Shown here: piece by piece, positions 1 through 5,084 of the stretch
Position numbering within the stretch: position 1 is the stretch's first letter
How the letters are laid out: every line of letters begins with the position of its first letter
Source of the DNA: Firmicutes bacterium UBA5500
GTDB taxonomy: Bacteria > Bacillota > UBA994 > UBA5500
Length of the DNA: 5,084 bases
Reading direction: 5' to 3'
Assembly: GCA_002427055.1 (NCBI GenBank)
Contig: DIPA01000125.1
Coordinates: forward strand, 3,101 to 8,184
Position numbers and translations under genes: made by a program
The notes under the pieces: generated by a model
What the model was told of the DNA's origin: nothing
Database searches by the model: none
Seen by the model: only the letters and a program-made list of their open reading frames with translations

Positions 1-1
1 A

Positions 2-262
2 GATCCTGAAGCATATAAGCAGTTTAATCTAGGCAAGCTACGCTTTGGCGATATCGTTGCCTTACGTGACTGCGATACAACCTTTGGCCGTGGTTATCTC
101 AAGGGTGCTGTTACTATCGGTGTGATTGTGCATAGCAACTGCGTTTTAGCAGGGCACGGACCTGGTGTTGTTACTGTGATGGTTAGCAGCACTGGTAAGA
201 TCCGTCCACAGTTAGTAGAGAAAGCCAATATTGCTGACTACATGGGTGTCGCGCGCAAATAG
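2..262 (+). CDS. DUF4438-type protein, C-terminal part (5' end outside window)
   Basis: An open frame enters from the left edge and ends at TAG 260-262, giving the last 86 residues. It contains LGKLRFGDIVALRDCDTTFGR, then KGAVTIGVIVHSNCV, then LAGHGPGVVTVMVSSTGKI. From memory this matches the C-terminal half of the DUF4438 family (TM1086-like proteins, roughly 290 residues), which have no firmly assigned biochemical role. The Gly-rich and His-containing stretches (VHSNC, AGHGPG) are the most family-like parts. No signal peptide or membrane segment is visible in the portion present, so a cytoplasmic location is likely. A strong hairpin terminator follows 14 bases after the stop, so this is probably the last gene of its transcript. 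The family call rests on recalled motif similarity, not a search. Confidence 0.65.
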   Translation, partial: DPEAYKQFNLGKLRFGDIVALRDCDTTFGRGYLKGAVTIGVIVHSNCVLAGHGPGVVTVMVSSTGKIRPQLVEKANIADYMGVARK

Positions 263-276
263 CGTTTTTTGGCTGG

Positions 277-313
277 AAAAGCTATCTGCCCCTAGCTAGG
301 GCAGATAGCTTTT
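277..313 (+). terminator. Intrinsic terminator after the DUF4438-type gene
   Basis: A perfect 15-bp inverted repeat (277-291 against 299-313) encloses a 7-base loop. The core arm is GCTATCTGCCC, and the 3' arm runs into the T-rich stretch TTTTTATTATT. It lies just after the stop at 262 and separates that gene from the next + strand gene. The A-rich 5' foot gives it some terminator character on the minus strand too, but no minus-strand gene reads into it here. Confidence 0.9.
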
Positions 314-451
314 TATTATTATCCAAATTCGTTTGGTATTACCTAAACATCCACACTTTAACGGCTTGTAGAGGAGATAAGTTGAGTCGTGGGGCAGCAT
401 GCTAAAGGTGAAGACAAAAATATAATTAGCTGTCAGGAAGAGGTGGTTAGT

Positions 452-1300
452 ATGGTCACAAGTTGTAAGTGGCAGCAGATGAAACTGCTGGCACCAGAAG
501 GAAATGCTAGCAAGATAGTCTATCTGATAAGTCAGTTCGGTCGCCAGCGCATAGAATCAGCTGGCAAAACTGTTACTACGGACTTCAGAACACAGGCGTC
601 GCGCTTAGAATTCGTGACTATCCAAGAGGCCTTACTGGCTCAACGTCCACCGCAAGAGGAAGAGCTGACGGCTCAGTTCTTAAGATGTGAGGAAGAGTTA
701 CTAGAAGGTTCTATGCGGCTCAAAGGGCCTTTTGAAAAAGATAACATTAGCCGGGTTGAACTCGTAGTAGTTCCTTTTAGCGTTTTTTACTTTTCTTTTT
801 GGTTGAAGGAAGCAGGAGATCCAGTAGTCGCTGCAATTCCAGTTAGTTTGTTTAATGGTTCCGTTGCCTATAAGCTGATTGCACTTATGCGTCAGTTTCC
901 TTTAACCGCAACAGGTATTTCGACAATTGTTGCACCAAATTTCAGTCTTGAGGAGGCCTTTGAAGCAGCTACGGCGACGGTTGAGTTTGTGCTTAGTAAC
1001 GCGGAGACTGGTAAGTCAAGCTTGGTTTGGTGCGATACAGCTCTGACTAATGAACATCATTGCCGTACTTATGAACAAAAAGATGGCGCTTTTACCTGGG
1101 AATATCTGCAATGGGACGAAAACAAACATCAGGTGTTAGGTGTTCTACCGGTTGAATATGTCAGTACTGCACTAGTACTGGTCCCTCACGTAATTCTAAC
1201 TTTGCGCGAGCCGGTTCAAGGAACTACTTGTGGATTACTAGACCCGGTGCTACAGAATGTCTATTTGCTAGCACACGATGTCTCCACTAAGGAACCATAA
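452..1300 (+). CDS. Protein of unknown function (282 aa; alternative GTG start at 389 gives 303 aa)
   Basis: I do not recognise this family. The preferred start is ATG 452, because GAGGTGG at 440-446 lies at good spacing before it. The longer frame from GTG 389 has its nearest SD-like sequence (GAGGAG, 371-376) 12 bases upstream and adds 21 weakly structured residues. From Met452 the protein opens with MVTSCKWQQMKLLAPEG and continues into a mixed alpha/beta-looking sequence. It has an acidic segment (PPQEEELTAQF, then CEEELLEG), a hydrophobic strand-like run (VELVVVPFSVFYFSFWL), a segment rich in Ala and Glu (SLEEAFEAATATVEFVLSN), and a late hydrophobic run (YVSTALVLVPHVILTL). There is no signal peptide, and the hydrophobic runs look more like buried strands than clear membrane helices, so a cytoplasmic protein is likely. 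A CxxA/NEHHC patch is not enough to claim a metal site. It is flanked by terminators on both sides and so is probably monocistronic. Confidence 0.75.
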   Translation: MVTSCKWQQMKLLAPEGNASKIVYLISQFGRQRIESAGKTVTTDFRTQASRLEFVTIQEALLAQRPPQEEELTAQFLRCEEELLEGSMRLKGPFEKDNISRVELVVVPFSVFYFSFWLKEAGDPVVAAIPVSLFNGSVAYKLIALMRQFPLTATGISTIVAPNFSLEEAFEAATATVEFVLSNAETGKSSLVWCDTALTNEHHCRTYEQKDGAFTWEYLQWDENKHQVLGVLPVEYVSTALVLVPHVILTLREPVQGTTCGLLDPVLQNVYLLAHDVSTKEP

Positions 1301-1328
1301 AGCGAGCTCATGCTACGGAGCTCGCTTT
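1299..1328. terminator. Bidirectional intrinsic terminator between convergent genes
   Basis: A perfect 11-bp inverted repeat (AAAGCGAGCTC at 1299-1309, GAGCTCGCTTT at 1318-1328) has an 8-base loop. Its 5' foot overlaps the TAA stop (1298-1300) of the upstream + gene. It lies 17 bases past the stop of the minus-strand lipoprotein gene (1346). The T tracts are short (TTT on each side), so it may be a moderate terminator, but its symmetry and position between convergent stops suit shared use. Confidence 0.75.
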
Positions 1329-1345
1329 AGCTGTAGGCTATAGCT

Positions 1346-1813
1346 CTAGCTGCCTTTTGGCTGCAGCTTCTTAGCTATGTTGGTAATCTCATCAAAGAAA
1401 CCGGTGATAGGCTCACCACGACTGATACGGCTTGCCAAGTTGCGAATGCGAGTTACGAGGTCGGGATCTGATGTCACCCAGACTTCTGCCAATTCAGGCA
1501 TCTGGCGCTTTGTATCTGCACTAATACGCGTCTTAAGAGCGTTTTCTTTGTCGGCAGTTAGTTTGTCACGTAAGTCAACCCCGACCATGGCCACGTTGCC
1601 AACGACTAATGCATAGCTTGTTTTGACTTCAGGCATGGCATTAACGATCTTGATTACTCTGTCTGCTGCAGTAGGTTGTACTGTCGATTGCGGCGTGGGA
1701 GTTATCGGGTTTGTGGGAGTCGGTGTTGGTGTTGGGCGTCTGAAGGGCATGCACCCAGCCAAACTAGCAATAATGAGCATAACAACAAGAGAAAAAATAA
1801 ACTGTTTCCGCAT
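1346..1813 (-). CDS. YhcN/YlaJ-family sporulation lipoprotein
   Basis: This 155-residue protein begins with a lipoprotein signal peptide: MRKQ, a hydrophobic core to about residue 17, then the lipobox LAGC with lipidated Cys21. It should therefore be anchored to a membrane surface. Residues 27-48 form a Pro/Thr-rich linker (PTPTPTPT, then NPITPTPQ). The globular domain, about 50-150, has features of the YhcN/YlaJ spore family: AADRVIKIVNAMPEVK, then ALVVGNVAMVGVDL, then VWVTSDPDLVTRI, then GEPITGFFDEI near the end. In Bacillus, YhcN is a spore membrane lipoprotein and the related YlaJ has been linked to germination; the exact role here is inferred. The start is supported by a near-ideal SD (AAAGGAGGTGA on the minus strand, about 1824-1834). 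The gene diverges from surE. I found no convincing sigma-G or sigma-A promoter upstream. Confidence 0.88.
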   Translation of the reverse strand: MRKQFIFSLVVMLIIASLAGCMPFRRPTPTPTPTNPITPTPQSTVQPTAADRVIKIVNAMPEVKTSYALVVGNVAMVGVDLRDKLTADKENALKTRISADTKRQMPELAEVWVTSDPDLVTRIRNLASRISRGEPITGFFDEITNIAKKLQPKGS

Positions 1814-1909
1814 GGGCCAGCCTCACCTCCTTTAGGTTTATGTTTCCCACAGCTCGAGGCGAACATGTTGCCAAAAAATGAATCCCTATCTTGATGCTGG
1901 TTAAGAAAC

Positions 1910-1938
1910 GTGCAAGGAAACATTCTCTATCGTATAAT
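1910..1938 (+). promoter_or_regulatory. Probable sigma-A promoter of surE
   Basis: A consensus -10 hexamer TATAAT lies at 1933-1938. At 17-bp spacing the -35 position (1910-1915, GTGCAA) is a weak match, and there is no TGn extension. Transcription would start near 1945, giving a leader of about 25 bases before the surE start. The -10 is convincing; the -35 assignment is tentative. Confidence 0.6.
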
Positions 1939-1970
1939 AGGGGTAATCGTTTGACTTGTAGAGGTGAATG

Positions 1971-2753
1971 ATGGATAATTTACGCATTTTAGCCACAAAC
2001 GACGATGGAATTCTAGCTGATGGGTTGCAACAGTTAGTTGAAGAGTTGAGCCAGATTGCCTCAGTTTTGGTGGCAGCGCCTGACCGAGAGCGTAGTGCTA
2101 CTGGGCATGCTATTACAATGTTTCAACCGTTAAGAGCAAAGGCCACCGAAGTTCCCGGCGCTGAGGCGGCCTATGCTATTAGTGGAACTCCTGCTGATTG
2201 CGTCAAGTTAGCAGTTGATATGCTATTCCCCAAGCAAATTGATCTGATCGTTTCTGGGATCAATCGAGGTGCCAATCTAGGCACAGACGTGCTTTATTCA
2301 GGGACGGTGTCAGCAGCACTGGAGGGGGTTATGCTTGGGCTACCAGCAATTGCCTTCTCTTTGGCTGAAGTAGCCGCCCCAGATTTCAAACCTGTGGCTA
2401 GTTTAGCAAGGAACTTGATCGAGACTATGTGGCAAAAGACTTGGCCAGCCGACACCTTGCTGAACATCAATGTGCCTCAAGTTTCAGAAGATCTTAAAGG
2501 CATAAAAGTAACTACTCTTGGACACATACGTTACAATAATCCGATTCTAGAGCGTGAAGATCCCTGGGGCGGTACTTATTATTGGCTGGCTGGTCAAGTT
2601 CCAGAGAATAATCATGTGGAGCCGTCTGACGTTTGGGCAATAAATAACGGGTATGTATCTTTGACCCCGATTCAGTTCGATTTGACCGATTATAGGTTGC
2701 TGGACACCATTACTAGTTGGAAGCTGCAGTTACCAAAAAACGGGGGGAGATAA
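1971..2753 (+). CDS. surE: 5'/3'-nucleotidase SurE
   Basis: SurE is a cytoplasmic, divalent-metal-dependent phosphatase that removes phosphate from nucleoside 5'- and 3'-monophosphates and can act on short polyphosphate. Numbered from the alternative first Met at 1968, the N-terminus carries RILATNDDGI with metal-binding Asp12 and Asp13. The loop APDRERSATGHAIT follows with Ser43, then SGTPADCVK (72-80), then the hallmark SGINRGANLGTDVLYSGT (96-113) with Asn99 as the fourth ligand. All expected active-site residues are present and the length of about 260 is normal. ATG 1968 and ATG 1971 are adjacent. GAGG at 1961-1964 sits 3 bases from the first and 6 from the second, so the second is preferred. 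A TATAAT box lies upstream. The small gene at 2757 follows after 3 bases and is surely cotranscribed. Confidence 0.96.
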   Translation: MDNLRILATNDDGILADGLQQLVEELSQIASVLVAAPDRERSATGHAITMFQPLRAKATEVPGAEAAYAISGTPADCVKLAVDMLFPKQIDLIVSGINRGANLGTDVLYSGTVSAALEGVMLGLPAIAFSLAEVAAPDFKPVASLARNLIETMWQKTWPADTLLNINVPQVSEDLKGIKVTTLGHIRYNNPILEREDPWGGTYYWLAGQVPENNHVEPSDVWAINNGYVSLTPIQFDLTDYRLLDTITSWKLQLPKNGGR

Positions 2754-2756
2754 GAG

Positions 2757-2960
2757 ATGTCTGCAGAGGGAAAGCCAGAAGTGGGAGAGAGCTTAACACC
2801 ACCAGACAGGCTAACCGTTTTGGCCAGTAAACGCATTGCTGCTCATCCAGAGTTATACAAAGTCATCGATATGTGTAACCGCACTTTGCGTGATTATGGT
2901 GTAGTGTTTGGATTGAGCAAAAACGGAGATCAAATGATAGTGACCATTTACGAAGCTTGA
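2757..2960 (+). CDS. YpmA-like small protein (DUF4264-type)
   Basis: This 67-residue protein has a variable N-terminal extension of about 15 residues, then a compact core: LTVLASKRIAAHPELYK, VIDMCNRTLRDYGVVFGLSK, and a final strand QMIVTIYEA. The pattern HPELYKVIDxxNRTLRDxxxxFGLSK ending in TIYE resembles, from memory, the YpmA/DUF4264 family of Bacillota, whose function is unknown. No signal peptide or membrane segment is present. The start ATG 2757 lies 3 bases after the surE stop, and its SD (GGGGGAGA, about 2743-2750) lies within the last surE codons, so the two genes form one transcript and may be translationally coupled. Linkage to surE does not by itself reveal a role in nucleotide metabolism. 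The gene call is firm; the family name is less so. Confidence 0.8.
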   Translation: MSAEGKPEVGESLTPPDRLTVLASKRIAAHPELYKVIDMCNRTLRDYGVVFGLSKNGDQMIVTIYEA

Positions 2961-2968
2961 ATGAGAGT

Positions 2969-2992
2969 CCCCCTGTATGGAGATGCAGGGGG
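2969..2992 (+). terminator. Intrinsic terminator of the surE operon
   Basis: CCCCCTG (2969-2975) pairs with CAGGGGG (2986-2992). Two further inner pairs (U-G and A-U) make a stem of about 9 bp with a 6-base loop, followed by the T-rich TTGTTGTTTT. It begins 8 bases after the stop of the small gene. On the minus strand the hairpin lacks a T tract, so it is a poor terminator for the minus-strand gene ending at 3012. Confidence 0.88.
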
Positions 2993-3011
2993 TTGTTGTT
3001 TTACTCGGCTT

Positions 3012-3194
3012 TTATGGTTTACGGCTTTTTTTTGCTCCATGAATTGACCGTAGTACTGGACGTGGAGTAAGCGTCGCGTAAGCGTTACCATGGGCCTCTT
3101 CTAGAATGCCTAATTCTTCTGCCATTTCAAGTTGCCAGCGCTCCAAGTCTACTGTCATTTGCTCGCCACGTTTTGGCGGGTTGTTTCTCATCAT
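3012..3194 (-). CDS. Small protein resembling alpha/beta-type SASP, second signature missing
   Basis: This is a 60-residue, basic-ended protein. Residues 17-30 (LERWQLEMAEELGI) match the first signature of alpha/beta small acid-soluble spore proteins, where Bacillus SspA has a segment like QMKLEIASEFGV. In that family this is a DNA-binding helix carrying the site cut by the germination protease GPR. After it, NAYATLTPR (38-45) recalls the NLTSR/DTTSR turn of SASPs, but the expected GSVGGxxxKR signature is absent; instead the protein ends VLRSIHGAKKSRKP. It may be a divergent minor SASP or a small basic protein with chance similarity. Start choice: GGAGG (minus strand, 3200-3204) lies 5 bases before ATG 3194 and 8 before a second ATG at 3191. 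The coding call is well supported by the SD; the family call is inference. A run of eight A on the coding strand (3026-3033) sits near the 3' end. Confidence 0.65.
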   Translation of the reverse strand: MMRNNPPKRGEQMTVDLERWQLEMAEELGILEEAHGNAYATLTPRPVLRSIHGAKKSRKP

Positions 3195-3213
3195 TTTCGC
3201 CTCCAGTTATGTC

Positions 3214-3243
3214 TAGTGTGCATCGATCACAGATACTACATGC
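3214..3243 (-). promoter_or_regulatory. Candidate sigma-G-type promoter of the SASP-like gene
   Basis: On the minus strand, GCATG (3239-3243) is followed after 18 bp by CACACTA (3214-3220). These resemble the forespore sigma-G elements GMATR and CATnnTA, with one mismatch in the -10, at the usual 17-18 bp spacing. The transcript would start around 3207 with a leader of about 12 bases and the SD near its 5' end. The short motifs could arise by chance, but the position and the SASP-like product support each other. Confidence 0.42.
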
Positions 3244-3257
3244 ATGGTGTAAAAACC

Positions 3258-3350
3258 AACCTGCAATTTTACTCACTTGAGGCAGGTTACTGCGGTTAAA
3301 TGTCGAAATAAGTTAAAGAGTTCAAGTTTCTAAACCGCAGTTGTTTTTTT
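3258..3350 (+). promoter_or_regulatory. Structured leader with terminator-like hairpin before the M42 operon
   Basis: Two adjacent inverted repeats are visible. AACCTGC (3258-3264) pairs with GCAGGTT (3282-3288). Directly abutting it, ACTGCGGTT (3289-3297) pairs with AACCGCAGT (3333-3341), followed by the T tract TTGTTTTTTT ending at 3350. The second has the form of an intrinsic terminator with an unusually long 35-base loop. It lies only 33 bases before the TTG start of the first aminopeptidase gene. CTGCAA (3261-3266) is also complementary to TTGCAG (3349-3354), so an alternative fold that breaks the first hairpin is possible. I recognise no known riboswitch or T-box motif. No clear promoter was found upstream; TGTAAA at 3248-3253 is a weak -10 candidate. 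Confidence 0.45.
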
Positions 3351-3367
3351 GCAGTTTTGAACAATGG

Positions 3368-3375
3368 AAGGAGGA
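3368..3375 (+). promoter_or_regulatory. Ribosome binding site that sets a TTG start
   Basis: AAGGAGGA lies 7 bases before TTG 3383-3385. It is the only strong SD near this gene and is the reason for rejecting the in-frame TTG at 3341, which lies inside the terminator-like hairpin and T tract. Confidence 0.85.
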
Positions 3376-3382
3376 TTTGTAC

Positions 3383-4438
3383 TTGCAGACAAGAGATTTT
3401 TTACGGCAGATGGTCGAAGCAACCGGTGTATCCGGTTCTGAATGTCAGGTAGCAGACCTCGTTAGCCAAGTCTATGGCGAAGTTTGCGACGAAGTGCAGA
3501 GAGACGTCTTGGGCAACGTAATCGGTCTCAAAAGAGGCGAAGGCGCTGGCAAACGTCCGACTATCATGTTAGCGGGACACATGGATGAAATTGGTCTCAT
3601 GATTACTAAAATTGACGAGAAAGGTTTTCTCAAGTTCACACAGGTGGGTGGGGTAGATCAGCGCACATTGGTATCTCAAGAGGTCATTGTGCATGGCCGA
3701 GAAGACGTGATTGGTATTATTGGCCTCAAGCCACCACACCTAATGTCACCAGAAGATCGTGGGAAAGCTGTTCCTATGCAAGACCTACTGATCGATGTTG
3801 GCTTGCCTGTGGAACGGGTAAGAGAGCTAATTAGCGTGGGCGATGTTGTCACTGTGAATCGCTCTTTCATGGAACTAGGTAGCGATATCGTTAGTTGTAA
3901 GGCAATGGATGATCGTGCTGCTGTTGCGGTCATCTATGAGTGCTTGTCTGAACTAAAGAAATTACGCCATACGGCTGATGTTTATGCCGTGGCAACTACC
4001 CAGGAAGAGGTTGGTCTGCGCGGTGCAACGGTTAGTACATATGGTATTAATCCAGATATCGGTATAGCTCTTGACGTTTGTCATGGTGCTATGCCTGGGG
4101 TGCCAGAACAAGACACTGCGCCAATGGGCAACGGCCCTAGCATAGCTTTTGGTGCTAATATACATCCAAAAGTATTTGAACAAGTGACTAAAATTGCCAA
4201 GGAATATAACATTTCATATACACCACGTCCTGTTCCTGCTGGCACCGGCACTGATCTATGGGCGATGCAGGTAGTACGTGCAGGTATTCCGACGGCTCTC
4301 TTGTCAATACCATCGCGTTATATGCATACGTCAGTCGAAACTGTGAGCATGACTGATGTCAAATTGATGGGGCGTCTGCTAGCTCTGTTCATCGCTAGCG
4401 TTGATGCCGCTTTTGTGGAGGGATTGCTATGCTACTAA
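3383..4438 (+). CDS. M42 family metallo-aminopeptidase (first of tandem pair)
   Basis: M42 enzymes are cytoplasmic two-metal aminopeptidases (zinc or cobalt) that trim N-terminal residues from peptides and often assemble into dodecameric TET particles. Starting at TTG 3383 the protein has 351 residues, normal for the family. It opens MQTRDFLRQMVEATGVSGSE. Metal and catalytic residues are all visible: AGHMDEIGLMI with His66 and Asp68, KAMDDRAA with Asp176, TTQEEVGLRGA with Glu208/Glu209 (catalytic base and ligand), ALDVCHG with Asp231, and RYMHTSVE with His315. The insert between the first two motifs (GVIGLKPPHLMSPEDRGK-type stretch, about 110-130) is typical of the bacterial YsdC-like branch. 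No signal peptide is present. The stop codon overlaps the next M42 gene by 10 bases, so the two are cotranscribed. Substrate preference cannot be read from the sequence. Confidence 0.94.
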   Translation: MQTRDFLRQMVEATGVSGSECQVADLVSQVYGEVCDEVQRDVLGNVIGLKRGEGAGKRPTIMLAGHMDEIGLMITKIDEKGFLKFTQVGGVDQRTLVSQEVIVHGREDVIGIIGLKPPHLMSPEDRGKAVPMQDLLIDVGLPVERVRELISVGDVVTVNRSFMELGSDIVSCKAMDDRAAVAVIYECLSELKKLRHTADVYAVATTQEEVGLRGATVSTYGINPDIGIALDVCHGAMPGVPEQDTAPMGNGPSIAFGANIHPKVFEQVTKIAKEYNISYTPRPVPAGTGTDLWAMQVVRAGIPTALLSIPSRYMHTSVETVSMTDVKLMGRLLALFIASVDAAFVEGLLCY

Positions 4439-5084
4439 AGAAACTCTCCGAGGCTTTTGGACCTTCAGGGTATGAACAAGAAGTACGTGCAGTATTAGAA
4501 GAGGACCTAAAAGACTATGTTAGCCAGTGGCAGCGCGATGCTTTGGGCAACCTAATTGCCTGCAAACCGGCTGCTACTGGACCGCGCGTTATGATAGCTG
4601 CGCATATGGATGAAGTTGGCCTAATGATAAACTATGTAGATGATGCCGGTCTCTTGCATTTTCGTGAGATCGGCTTGGATGACCGAGTTCTCGTTTCTAA
4701 ACCAGTTCTCATTGGCAAGCAGCGTATTCCTGGTGTCATTGGCGCCAAAGCAATCCATTTGCAGAAACCAGACGAACGCAAACAGGTAATCCCATCTAGA
4801 TCCTTATTCATCGATATTGGAGCCAAAACTAAAGAGGAGGCTCTTGAGCGAGTCAAGATTGGCGATTACGTTATTTTTGCTACTAAGTTCGGTGAATTCG
4901 GCACGGGGATGGTTAAAGGTAAGGCCTTTGATGATCGGTCTGGCTGCTATGCTTTGGCTGAGATACTAAAAGAAGATTATAGCATCCCGCTTTACGGTGC
5001 CTTTACAGTGCAGGAGGAAGTTGGCTTAAGAGGGGCAGGGGTAGCTGGCTATGCTATCGCCCCTGATTTAGCTATCGTTCTTGC
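4429..5084 (+). CDS. M42 family metallo-aminopeptidase (second of tandem pair, 3' end outside window)
   Basis: ATG 4429 opens a frame that runs off the right edge after 218 complete codons. The SD GGAGGG (4417-4422) lies 6 bases before it, inside the preceding gene, and the start overlaps that gene's end by 10 bases, suggesting translational coupling. The protein begins MLLKKLSEAFGPSGYEQEV and shows AAHMDEVGLMI (His59, Asp61), KAFDDRSG (Asp168) and TVQEEVGLRGA (Glu196/Glu197). The distal Asp and His ligands lie beyond the window. It is a paralogue of its neighbour, sharing the same motifs in the same order but clearly diverged between them (for example GVIGAKAIHLQKPDERKQ against GIIGLKPPHLMSPEDRGK). 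The pair may form one mixed TET particle, which is inference. Confidence 0.94.
   Translation, partial: MLLKKLSEAFGPSGYEQEVRAVLEEDLKDYVSQWQRDALGNLIACKPAATGPRVMIAAHMDEVGLMINYVDDAGLLHFREIGLDDRVLVSKPVLIGKQRIPGVIGAKAIHLQKPDERKQVIPSRSLFIDIGAKTKEEALERVKIGDYVIFATKFGEFGTGMVKGKAFDDRSGCYALAEILKEDYSIPLYGAFTVQEEVGLRGAGVAGYAIAPDLAIVL

Noticed and set aside
1695..1740. Short tandem repeat as a possible CRISPR or mobile element
   Set aside because: The hexamer-like repeats encode the Pro/Thr linker of the lipoprotein and have no spacers or terminal inverted repeats.
1846..1874. Sigma-A promoter for the lipoprotein gene based on TTGGCA (minus strand, 1869-1874)
   Set aside because: No acceptable -10 element (TGTGGG at the right spacing), so it was not called.
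1377..1923. Several 70-79 codon open frames on both strands overlapping the lipoprotein gene and the surE upstream region
   Set aside because: They are out-of-frame shadows with no SD and low-complexity translations from the Pro/Thr linker region. The minus-strand lipoprotein explains the sequence.
2993..3040. Frameshift in the A8/T8 run (3026-3033) having cut off the second SASP signature
   Set aside because: Reading the next frame past the run on the minus strand gives no GSVGG-like sequence (it reads EQKKAVNHKSRVKQQP), so a simple slip does not restore the missing half.
3341..3382. Upstream TTG start at 3341 extending the first M42 protein by 14 residues
   Set aside because: It has no SD, lies inside the terminator-like hairpin and T tract, and adds residues (MFFCSFEQWK) not typical of the family. 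The TTG at 3383 has an ideal SD.
3195..3382. T-box riboswitch or other known metabolite riboswitch
   Set aside because: The T-box bulge consensus, specifier stem landmarks and known riboswitch core motifs are not present; only simple inverted repeats are seen.
3676..4856. Minus-strand open frames of 73-85 codons inside the two M42 genes
   Set aside because: They are antisense shadows of strongly conserved coding sequence and lack ribosome binding sites.

Overview
The window reads as chromosomal DNA from an endospore-forming member of the Bacillota, most likely a clostridial or Negativicutes-type lineage. Base composition is moderate (mid-40s % G+C by eye, not computed). The evidence is strong AGGAGG-type ribosome binding sites, use of a TTG start, a YhcN/YlaJ-type sporulation lipoprotein, a probable small acid-soluble spore protein relative, a YpmA-like small protein, and tandem M42 aminopeptidases. 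Genus cannot be fixed from this sequence.

Layout. The left edge (2-262, +) is the C-terminal end of a DUF4438-type protein, closed by a strong intrinsic terminator (277-313). A separate gene of unknown function follows (452-1300, +; a longer GTG start at 389 is possible). It converges on a minus-strand YhcN/YlaJ-family spore lipoprotein gene (1346-1813), and an 11-bp perfect hairpin lies between the two stop codons. Diverging from the lipoprotein gene is a two-gene + strand unit: surE (1971-2753) and a small YpmA-like gene (2757-2960), ended by an intrinsic terminator at 2969-2992. A small minus-strand gene (3012-3194) encodes a 60-residue protein with the first signature of alpha/beta SASPs but not the second; a plausible sigma-G-type promoter lies upstream of it. 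A 188-bp intergenic leader with two adjacent inverted repeats and a T tract precedes two overlapping M42 aminopeptidase genes (3383-4438, and 4429 past the right edge).

How the genes work together. Most of this is housekeeping: nucleotide phosphate hydrolysis (SurE) and cytoplasmic peptide turnover (the M42 pair, possibly one hetero-oligomeric TET particle). Two minus-strand genes with spore-associated features are interleaved. I see no CRISPR array, insertion sequence, tRNA or rRNA, and no defence system. The observations most worth a second look are the SASP-like protein without its second signature, the terminator-like leader just upstream of the M42 operon, the unrecognised protein at 452-1300 with its ambiguous start, and the tandem M42 paralogues. 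I found no clear new multi-gene system.
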